From positions 1 to 6,397 of the forward strand of contig QJYE01000311.1 of the NCBI GenBank assembly GCA_003235785.1: 6,397 nucleotides of DNA, read 5' to 3'. The DNA is from Nitrospirota bacterium. GTDB taxonomy: Bacteria > Nitrospirota > Nitrospiria > Nitrospirales > UBA8639. The stretch's first letter is position 1; each line of letters starts with the position of its first letter. A program made the translations under genes and the position numbers. This document shows positions 1 to 5,756 of the stretch, in pieces. The notes beneath the pieces are model-generated. The model made no database searches and was not told the origin of the DNA. It saw nothing but the letters and a program-made list of their open reading frames with translations.

Positions 1-515
1 TCACGAAAGTCGCCCAGTTCACCCAACAAATGTTTGGTATAAAACATCGAAGGCTGAAAAAGGCCATGTCCATTAAACCAGCGTGAGACGATGGCCAAGG
101 TAATGGGAATTTTAGGAATATGAAGCCGAACGGCTTCTCCATGCTCATTGATAAATAACCCCTTGCCATACAAGACATACGACCCAGTTAATCCCTTAGT
201 TTTTGCGGCCACCCAGTCCAGCACATGCTCCCCTAAATAGCGATCATCGCCGCCAAGCCAACCAATGATTTCCCCGGTCGCCATACGCAAACCTTTATTC
301 AGGGCATCCGCCTCACCATGATCTGGCTCAGAAATCCAACGAAGATGAGGGTATTCTTTTAAGATTTCAACTGTTCCATCATCAGAAGCCCCATCCACAA
401 TGATATGCTCAACATTCGGATAATTCTGGGCCAGAACGCTTTCGATGCATTCACGAATAAACGGCCCACAATTAAATGTTGGCGTCACAATTGAAATCTT
501 TGGTTTTTCATTCAT
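1..515 (-). CDS. Family 2 glycosyltransferase (3' end outside the window)
   Basis: A GT-A fold glycosyltransferase that would transfer a sugar from a nucleotide-sugar donor to a growing glycan, probably on the cytoplasmic side of the membrane. The 171 visible residues start at ATG 515 and have the GT2 layout: a first beta strand with VTPTFN (10-15), a CIESVLAQ helix (23-30), DGASDDGT (41-48) for uridine-nucleotide contact, SEPDHGEADALNKG (62-75), and a DxD-type motif GWLGGDD (85-91), where close relatives usually have an N or S before the DD. Near the edge, GLFQPSMFY (151-159) matches the acceptor-side segment that follows the metal site in this family. Roughly the last third is missing. No other in-frame start is available upstream; the ribosome site is weak (AGG about 10 nt upstream). 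It is separated from the preceding dehydrogenase by 301 nt, so it may have its own promoter. Donor and acceptor cannot be told. Confidence 0.93.
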   Translation of the reverse strand, partial: MNEKPKISIVTPTFNCGPFIRECIESVLAQNYPNVEHIIVDGASDDGTVEILKEYPHLRWISEPDHGEADALNKGLRMATGEIIGWLGGDDRYLGEHVLDWVAAKTKGLTGSYVLYGKGLFINEHGEAVRLHIPKIPITLAIVSRWFNGHGLFQPSMFYTKHLLGELGDFR

Positions 516-816
516 GAGTGTATGACCTATTCCGGAAAGTTCAGGTCGATCGTGGTCCGGCTTTCCCGTAGAAGATTTCCTTGTCGTAATCCGACCTGAA
601 ATTTGGTGAAAACTTTTTTCATCCGCATCGGTTACGGGTTTTGCTCAAATTCTTATTGAAAAGGAAGATGTAAATTTTCTTTTACCTTCTCGTTGTGAAA
701 GGATTATTCCAATTGAACATGACCGCAAATCATTCAGCTTTACTGATCCTGGCGATTCACCACCCAAGACAGCAACTTTATACCTACGGCACACCAGTTT
801 TTTCTCGAGAACACGA
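516..816. other. 301-nt intergenic gap with no convincing gene
   Basis: This stretch separates the dehydrogenase stop from the glycosyltransferase start. On the minus strand I see only short frames. One runs from ATG 628 to TAG 527 (33 codons, no clear ribosome site). Another is a start-less frame ending with TGA at 541-543 that reads protein-like. Nearby is the 69-nt inverted repeat described separately. A perfect 10-bp palindrome (TTCTCGAGAA, 802-811) lies just past the dehydrogenase, but no T-run follows it on the transcribed strand, so it is not an intrinsic terminator. AT-rich stretches such as AATAAT (minus strand, around 690) could be a -10 box, but no acceptable -35 lies at the right distance. 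Confidence 0.6.
536..604. repeat. Long-loop inverted repeat upstream of the glycosyltransferase
   Basis: The arms AAAGTTCAGGTCG (536-548) and CGACCTGAAATTT (592-604) are reverse complements over 13 nt with one mismatch; the inner 9 nt are perfect. They enclose a 43-nt loop. The left arm ends 21 nt upstream of the glycosyltransferase ATG at 515, so in the mRNA the structure would sit in the 5' leader. It could be a leader hairpin, a split operator or a scar of rearrangement. No T-tract follows it, so it does not look like an intrinsic terminator. The repeat is seen directly; any function is inference. Confidence 0.5.
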
Positions 817-1914
817 TCACTCAGGGGGCATCTTGATCAAGGCTCGGCCAACTTCACCCGCGTCCATGGCCTGGACAACTGCATTAATTTCTTCCAAGGG
901 AGATTCGTGGGTAATGAGTTTCCCCAAAGGAAGAGCACCGGTAAGAAATTTTTCGGTGTACAGACGAATATCCCGTTCAGGAACTGTCTCCCCTCCCCAT
1001 GTGCCAATTAGACGCTTCCCCTTTATCAAATCAAACGGATCAATGGAGATGGTCTCCCCATGAGACACATTGCCGGCCAGAACACACAGCCCCCCATTTG
1101 GCCGCACCACACTGAATGCCGTCTCCATGGCCTCACGACTCCCAACAGCCTCAATGGCATAATCGACACCCCGTCCCTCCGTCATTCCTGAAATTTCTCT
1201 CTTGACATCCTGGACATGTGCTTGAATGGTATGGGTGGCGCCCATCTTACGAGCCTGTTCTAGCTTGTGATCTGAAATATCCACCCCAATAATCGTCTTG
1301 GCTTTCAGTGAGCCAGCCGCCATTAAGGCGCTAAGTCCAATTCCTCCCAGTCCAAAGACCGCGACACAACTATCCTGGTTGATGTGGGTGGAATTAAAGA
1401 CAATGCCAGCGCCGGTCGGTACGGCACATCCCAATAAGGCGGCCTCACGTAACGGCATAGCCTGGGGAATTGGCGTCACACGATTCTCGCAAGTTACCGT
1501 ATGAGTCATGAACGTACTGAGAGCACCAGAATTAATCCAACCTTGTTCACTCTCATATCGCGTTGCCCCTACCTCCCCACCACCACCCTTGATCCACGAC
1601 AACACCACATGGTCACCAGGCTGAACCTTCTTGACCCCTGCCCCTATTTCAACGACGACGCCAGAACCTTCATGCCCCAACGTGTGAGGCAAAAATCGAT
1701 CAGGACCCTTCTTCCCTTGCATCTCTAACAATTGGGTACGACATACTCCGCTATAGGCAATCTTCACCAGGACCTGTTCCGGTTGAAGCGGTGGAAGCGA
1801 AAGAGTGAGAAGGGAAAGGGGTGTACAAGGGGCAAATAGCACAGCCGCTTGGGTCGTCGTGACAGCCGGTAACGACACCGGCGCATATTCGTTTTTATGA
1901 ACCAACACATGCAT
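817..1914 (-). CDS. Zinc-dependent medium-chain (MDR) alcohol dehydrogenase
   Basis: A 365-residue NAD-dependent alcohol/polyol dehydrogenase of the MDR superfamily, expected to be cytosolic and to interconvert a hydroxyl and a carbonyl, here probably on a sugar-derived substrate. Catalytic zinc ligands are visible: C58 in SGVCRTQ, H81-E82 in LGHEGSG, and C163 in LGCAVPTGAG. The Rossmann motif GLGGIG is at 188-193, with D212 at the end of the next strand, which favours NAD over NADP. The structural-zinc lobe with four cysteines, usual around residues 100-130, is absent; a glycine-rich segment (WIKGGGGEVG, 107-116) takes its place. The start at ATG 1914 is supported by AGAGGG at 1923-1928 with an 8-nt spacer. 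It gives about 20 residues ahead of the usual domain start (TQAAVLF). It follows a methyltransferase by 20 nt, so the two are probably cotranscribed. Substrate unknown. Confidence 0.93.
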   Translation of the reverse strand: MHVLVHKNEYAPVSLPAVTTTQAAVLFAPCTPLSLLTLSLPPLQPEQVLVKIAYSGVCRTQLLEMQGKKGPDRFLPHTLGHEGSGVVVEIGAGVKKVQPGDHVVLSWIKGGGGEVGATRYESEQGWINSGALSTFMTHTVTCENRVTPIPQAMPLREAALLGCAVPTGAGIVFNSTHINQDSCVAVFGLGGIGLSALMAAGSLKAKTIIGVDISDHKLEQARKMGATHTIQAHVQDVKREISGMTEGRGVDYAIEAVGSREAMETAFSVVRPNGGLCVLAGNVSHGETISIDPFDLIKGKRLIGTWGGETVPERDIRLYTEKFLTGALPLGKLITHESPLEEINAVVQAMDAGEVGRALIKMPPE

Positions 1915-1934
1915 TCGGGACGCCCTCTTCTTTC

Positions 1935-2594
1935 CTAGGCGGCAATAAACCAGTAATAGTCTCCGGTATAGTCAATTTCTTCAAACACTTGCTTCCAATC
2001 TCGAACCTCCATGTAGGTCAAGGCCGTCAAGTTCCACTTCAATAACCGTTCCCGTTCCTCTTCCGTCCTCCATGCGTCCATGGTGACAAAGGCCGCCCCC
2101 TTTGACACACGTTGAATTTCCTTTAAGGCTTGTCTGCAATCCTCAAGGTTGAGATTGTGCACTGTATTAATAGAAATGACTAAATCAAAAGCATTGTCAG
2201 GAAAGGGAAGATCAGTGGCATTACCTATTCGAAGAAAGGGTCGAACCGATTCCAGGCTATGTTGGAGGGCATATTCGGAAATATCCACCCCGGCAACATT
2301 CAATCCGGGAAGCAGTTCTTTGAAGTCGTGAAGCATATAACCCTTGGCACAACCAACATCCAACACGCTAGATTCGTTAGTGAGGCGGTAGTAATCTGCA
2401 AACCGCTTGACCGTTTCCTGCCAAAACCGCGGGTGATAAGAATACCCGCCATACCCATATAGTCGCTCTCCATCAAAATATTCACGACCAAATTGTCTCG
2501 CCACTTGTCGGTGTGCAGTGGTAACAAGAGCCCCGCGCTCATCAATAGGCCTTTTCGCTTGTGGGTATCGATCTAAGAGATTAATTTCACCCAT
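1935..2594 (-). CDS. Class I SAM-dependent methyltransferase
   Basis: A complete 219-residue methyltransferase of the Rossmann-like class I fold. SAM motif I is VLDVGCAKGYML (77-88), the acidic residue ending strand 2 is in GVDISEYAL (102-110), motif II-like ATDLPFPDNAFDLVIS (126-141) follows, and INTVHNL (142-148) is the post-II loop. The N-terminal block REYFDGERLYGYGGY (37-51) plus HPRFW recalls methyltransferases found in polysaccharide and nucleotide-sugar clusters, so a sugar or sugar-like acceptor is a reasonable inference. Methylation of O, N or C cannot be decided. ATG 2594 is preceded by AGGAG (2605-2609, 10-nt spacer) and a second AAGGA (2598-2602) very close to the start. It lies 93 nt after the UGM-like gene and 20 nt before the dehydrogenase. 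Confidence 0.92.
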   Translation of the reverse strand: MGEINLLDRYPQAKRPIDERGALVTTAHRQVARQFGREYFDGERLYGYGGYSYHPRFWQETVKRFADYYRLTNESSVLDVGCAKGYMLHDFKELLPGLNVAGVDISEYALQHSLESVRPFLRIGNATDLPFPDNAFDLVISINTVHNLNLEDCRQALKEIQRVSKGAAFVTMDAWRTEEERERLLKWNLTALTYMEVRDWKQVFEEIDYTGDYYWFIAA

Positions 2595-2604
2595 GGTTCC
2601 TTTA

Positions 2605-2609
2605 CTCCT
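2605..2609 (-). promoter_or_regulatory. Ribosome binding site of the second methyltransferase
   Basis: AGGAG on the minus strand, 10 nt before ATG 2594, inside a purine-rich run. A second weaker core, AAGGA at 2598-2602, is only 3 nt from the start. It is the clearest Shine-Dalgarno in the window and indicates independent translation initiation after the 93-nt gap. Confidence 0.6.
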
Positions 2610-2687
2610 TTTTGACTATTCTGTCTGTATGACTTTGGTGTACTTGCTAAGGTCCTCCATCTTTGAAGTAGATATTTTGGTGAGTAC

Positions 2688-3920
2688 TTACGCCGTTTTC
2701 TTTATGGCGTCTTCAGCCACCGTCGCAGCATTAGAATCCGTACTTTGCCGATCTTTCACGATATTTTTATCACCAATTTGAAAGAATTCCTTTTCCATAC
2801 CATCAATGGATTTGCCCGTAATTGAAGTAAAGACATCAAAAACCTGCGCGATCGTTTGTTCAATCGTTGAATAGCGATAGGTACCCAGACGCCCAGTTGT
2901 ATAAATATCTTCAGGAAGAGATTCCACATAGCTTTTGGCTCGATCAAGATACTTATTAATCATATACGGGTACATTTTCCCATTTTTCGATGGGAGTTCC
3001 ATGACGAGCAGGGTATCAGGTGATTCATAATTGGTGAGCTTTTTATACTCCACAATCCGGGTATATGGCTCCCTTTGCGTATAGTGGAGGAAGCGAATAT
3101 TACCTGGACACACTTCTTTACACGGAAGCATAAAAGGTATGAAATCGCGGCCTGCATAAGGAAGTTCGCCAAGGCGGTTCTCGCAGACTTCTTCAATGGG
3201 AATCGAGCTGACGATAATATCCCCTTCGAGTCTAGTGCCATCATTGAGAATGATGGCCTTATTGTCGAGGTCAAAGTTTTTCACCGCTTCTCCTAAAATA
3301 ACTTCTAAACCATCCGTGGTTTTATAGAAAAACGAATTGTAGCCGTCATAGGCGGTTGGATATGCCAGGTGCGACCCTTTATACGCAATGCGTGACCCGG
3401 TATTGATCGGGTTATCCTTTGCAGACCAGGCAAATGTATCGAGTTCCTTATTACTATCAATCATCCACATCTTTTCTGAATAATCTTTCACGAACATTTC
3501 ATAAAGAGTTTTACCCACATTCTCAATCCAATAATCTTCAAAGTTGCTATGGATTTTTTTAAGGTCACGCGCAGCAAGTTCCTCGCGAATCTGAGCTTCT
3601 TTGCTCATCCGTGGAAGGTCATCTTCATGAATTGGATAGGAAAAGAACTTTTGTTCGCTCTCGACATAACTATTCAGCTCAAAATCGAGTGGTTTCAGTT
3701 CAATGAATTTGTTGACCCAATTATAGATCTTGTCACTATAGCCATAGTACACACGAGGACCATTCATATAGGGATGACCGCCATAGAAAAATGTGCGGCA
3801 CCCCCCTCCGAGATAGTCCTCTTTTTCCACTATAGTGCAGTCCCAACCCTCCTGTTTAAGCAGATAGCCAATTGTGCACCCTGAGAACCCCCCACCAAGA
3901 ATTATTGCTTTTTTGCTCAT
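2688..3920 (-). CDS. UDP-galactopyranose mutase-like FAD protein
   Basis: A 410-residue flavoprotein related to UDP-galactopyranose mutase (UGM; Glf), which interconverts pyranose and furanose nucleotide sugars using reduced FAD. The FAD dinucleotide motif is GGGFSG (9-14), followed by VEKEDYLGGGC (31-41). UGM-type blocks follow in order: GPRVYYGYSDKIYNWVN (54-70), YSEKMW (147-152), GYNSFF (193-198), PYTRIVEYK (285-293), and GRLGTYRY (343-350) near the C terminus. R288 and R344 correspond to the two substrate-phosphate arginines of UGM. Odd points: the GPHxFHT histidine loop is GPRVYYG, YxxKQWG is YSEKMWM, and the aspartate just after the C-terminal tyrosine is T352. The start is ATG 3920, overlapping the upstream stop as ATGA and preceded by GGGGG at 6-nt spacing; TTG 3938 is a longer but less likely start. 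Substrate may not be UDP-galactose; another UGM-like amine oxidase-fold flavoenzyme is possible. Confidence 0.88.
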   Translation of the reverse strand: MSKKAIILGGGFSGCTIGYLLKQEGWDCTIVEKEDYLGGGCRTFFYGGHPYMNGPRVYYGYSDKIYNWVNKFIELKPLDFELNSYVESEQKFFSYPIHEDDLPRMSKEAQIREELAARDLKKIHSNFEDYWIENVGKTLYEMFVKDYSEKMWMIDSNKELDTFAWSAKDNPINTGSRIAYKGSHLAYPTAYDGYNSFFYKTTDGLEVILGEAVKNFDLDNKAIILNDGTRLEGDIIVSSIPIEEVCENRLGELPYAGRDFIPFMLPCKEVCPGNIRFLHYTQREPYTRIVEYKKLTNYESPDTLLVMELPSKNGKMYPYMINKYLDRAKSYVESLPEDIYTTGRLGTYRYSTIEQTIAQVFDVFTSITGKSIDGMEKEFFQIGDKNIVKDRQSTDSNAATVAEDAIKKTA

Positions 3921-4969
3921 GGTTTTCCCCCGTAACAATTTTTACAGTAATCCCGAATTTCAACATCGGGGTCCTTCATGGCGTCCCGAAAAGAATTATA
4001 TTTAGTGAACCAAATATTCTTGAAATCATCATAATGTCCGAAATCAACGACCTCTTGATTTGCAATATAGCAACAGGGCACGATGTGCATATCCGTCGTG
4101 AGGTAGACTCGTTGAAAAGGAATGTGGCAGAACTGTTTTTTGGTGAAAGAGGGGTGCTGCCACCAGAAAACCTCAATTCCGAGTTCCTCACCGATGTCCA
4201 TGACCTGAGCCAGATCTTCATTGGTAAAATCAAAAGGCGTATCCTCGGCGTTCTCTTCATCCCGCCCATAGTTGTGCATAGCGAAGCTGTAACACATCTC
4301 TTTGAATCCCAGATCTGCAAACACTTTAGGAAATTCAAAGAATTCGTGTTTATTCCCATCTTGAATGACTACCCACGCCCGGGTTTTTGTGCCATTTCCA
4401 AATTGAGAATTATAGTCATTGAGAAGTTTGGCATTTTCCAAAAAGAGTTCCCAGATACCGCCTTGTCGAATTGTTTCAAAGGTTTTCTTAGAGGCCCCAT
4501 CACAGGAAAGGTTGATATCATGAATCCCTATATCAATGAGATGCTTAAAAGTGTCCTCTTTATGAAGGAGTGAACCGTTGAGCGTGGTGCGCACCCACAA
4601 TTTTTTACCGATCGCATATTCGCACATCTTAAGAAAATCCTTATTCATGAGTGGTTCACCCACACCTTGGATTTTCACTTCGATCAGTCCGTACTGTTCA
4701 TCGATGAAGCGCTTGAAATCCTCAAAAGTCATCTGCTTGCGTTTAACCTTAAAGAGCACTGCCGGATCACACATCTTGCACTTAAAGTTACAAACTTGAT
4801 TGGGTTCGATATCGCAAAGTAGTGGCAGATAATTGATGGTTGAACTAAATTTTGCGGCTTTAAATTTCAGGTAATTCCACAACCTTTTGGGATGTTGCAA
4901 GCAACCAAGCGTCCGGTAAGAATTGTAATGAAACTTATTAGGAACCGGCGTTCTATTAGGAATCTTCAT
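3917..4969 (-). CDS. Radical SAM protein with SPASM-like C-terminal domain
   Basis: A radical SAM enzyme of about 350 residues, predicted to cleave SAM with a [4Fe-4S] cluster and start radical chemistry on an unknown substrate. The cluster motif is CNFKCKMC (C60, C64, C67, CxxxCxxC). A GGEP-type SAM-contact motif follows in QGVGEPLMN, then NLSCDGASKKTFETIR, a block common in radical SAM/SPASM proteins. The C-terminal part carries an auxiliary-cluster cysteine set: FCHIPFQRVYL, a CC pair in HIVPCCY, and CKNC just before the end (DYCKNCYGGKP). The start is uncertain. ATG 4969 is chosen; GTG 4975, in frame, has GGAG at 9-nt spacing and could be the true start. Longer forms up to 5092 would only translate SDR sequence in another frame. 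It overlaps the SDR by 14 nt and the UGM-like gene by 4 nt. Tailoring of a sugar or lipid-linked intermediate is inference; peptide modification is an alternative, but no precursor peptide is seen. Confidence 0.9.
   Translation of the reverse strand: MKIPNRTPVPNKFHYNSYRTLGCLQHPKRLWNYLKFKAAKFSSTINYLPLLCDIEPNQVCNFKCKMCDPAVLFKVKRKQMTFEDFKRFIDEQYGLIEVKIQGVGEPLMNKDFLKMCEYAIGKKLWVRTTLNGSLLHKEDTFKHLIDIGIHDINLSCDGASKKTFETIRQGGIWELFLENAKLLNDYNSQFGNGTKTRAWVVIQDGNKHEFFEFPKVFADLGFKEMCYSFAMHNYGRDEENAEDTPFDFTNEDLAQVMDIGEELGIEVFWWQHPSFTKKQFCHIPFQRVYLTTDMHIVPCCYIANQEVVDFGHYDDFKNIWFTKYNSFRDAMKDPDVEIRDYCKNCYGGKP
3927..3931 (-). promoter_or_regulatory. Ribosome binding site deciding the UGM-like start
   Basis: GGGGG followed by AAAACC on the minus strand, 6 nt before ATG 3920, embedded in the last codons of the radical SAM gene. 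Together with the ATGA stop/start overlap at 3917-3920 it favours ATG 3920 over the in-frame TTG at 3938 and implies translational coupling. Confidence 0.55.
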
Positions 4970-5756
4970 AGGCACGCGTATTGGCTCCAAATAATTCATT
5001 GAGCATGTCCCAGGCACTGAACCGGTATTCCTTGAGATGGAGGTCAAGTGCCATTCCTTCTGTTTTTTTGACATCAGAGGATTTTGGAACAATAAGGGAG
5101 CGATTCAACGCTCGTTTTTCTGCTATGAAATCAATAGCCTGAAAATAGCTCAACGGCTCGATTGCAGATATGAGAATTTTCGGGTAAACCCCCAGCCACT
5201 CTTCGCCCCCAAGAACGGCCAACACCTTCTCTTTGGTAATCGGAGAAAAATAGTAATCATCATAAGGTTCAACGGGACGGCCACTCTCAAGCTCATCAAC
5301 CCAATCAGTTAACAACCCAAATTCGGCGCTGATAACCTTCCCGAGCCTTACCACTGTGGCATCCTTACCCTTAAGATATTGCTCAACGGCTTGCTTTTGA
5401 CCACCATATTCAGTTGTTGGATTTGCGGCCAAATCACTGGAAAAATATACGACATAGATACCATGCGCCAAAAGTTTATCAATAAGCAGTTTCGTGCGTT
5501 CGACATTAATATAGCGCGTACGTGAAGAATCTATTTCACACGTTTTCAGATTCGTTATCCCTGCACACAAATAGGCCACTCCAACTGAGCTGGGTATCTG
5601 GCATAGGGACAATTCTTCTTCAAGATTAAGGGACAGGTGAGAACTGCCAGCGCGCCTCGTTGTTCCCACGACAGGAGTAGCTCGCAAATTGAAGTATTGG
5701 AAGAGCGCGCGACCAATAAAACTATCACATCCTATGATTAGCGGCGTTCCGTACAT
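4956..5756 (-). CDS. RmlD-like SDR family sugar-nucleotide reductase/epimerase
   Basis: A 266-residue extended short-chain dehydrogenase/reductase, NAD(P)-dependent and cytosolic, most like the dTDP-4-dehydrorhamnose reductase branch that reduces or epimerises nucleotide-linked keto-sugars. The N-terminal Rossmann motif is GCDSFIG (9-15), with serine in place of the middle glycine, as in some sugar-nucleotide-binding SDRs. AYLCAGITN (61-69) matches the strand-4 region. S106/S107 in YFSSDLA, with Y117 and K121 in YGGQK, form the catalytic Ser-Tyr-Lys set. RLGKV (137-141) follows as in RmlD. At 266 residues it is slightly short of the usual 290-300. ATG 5756 lies 19 nt inside the end of the upstream methyltransferase frame and has no strong ribosome site, which suggests coupling to it. 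The exact sugar is not identifiable, so no gene symbol is given. Confidence 0.88.
   Translation of the reverse strand: MYGTPLIIGCDSFIGRALFQYFNLRATPVVGTTRRAGSSHLSLNLEEELSLCQIPSSVGVAYLCAGITNLKTCEIDSSRTRYINVERTKLLIDKLLAHGIYVVYFSSDLAANPTTEYGGQKQAVEQYLKGKDATVVRLGKVISAEFGLLTDWVDELESGRPVEPYDDYYFSPITKEKVLAVLGGEEWLGVYPKILISAIEPLSYFQAIDFIAEKRALNRSLIVPKSSDVKKTEGMALDLHLKEYRFSAWDMLNELFGANTRAYEDS
4985..4988 (-). promoter_or_regulatory. Candidate ribosome binding site of the radical SAM gene
   Basis: GGAG on the minus strand inside the SDR coding end. It is 9 nt from in-frame GTG 4975 and 15 nt from ATG 4969. The spacing favours GTG; codon preference favours ATG. The two proteins differ by only two residues. 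Confidence 0.35.

Noticed and set aside
802..811. Perfect palindrome TTCTCGAGAA after the dehydrogenase stop as a terminator
   Set aside because: The stem is only 5 bp with no loop, and on the transcribed strand it is followed by A residues, not T residues.
695..1063. Plus-strand open frame of 122 codons across the dehydrogenase 3' end
   Set aside because: Its second half is the reverse complement of the well-supported dehydrogenase C terminus. It begins in the intergenic gap without a clear ribosome site or recognisable domain.
2616..2660. A 14-codon mini-gene starting at an ATG in the 93-nt gap (MEDLSKYTKVIQTE)
   Set aside because: No ribosome site lies upstream at a usable distance. It is better read as part of the in-frame tail after the UGM-like stop, or as chance.
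3872..4573. Long plus-strand open frame of 233 codons opposite the radical SAM gene
   Set aside because: It is antisense to a gene with clear cluster cysteines and motifs, its peptide matches no family I recognise, and no ribosome site precedes it.
4970..5092. Longer radical SAM start at 5092 adding 41 residues
   Set aside because: The extra residues lie entirely over the SDR in another frame, look unlike the family N terminus, and the cluster motif already has ample sequence ahead of it from 4969.
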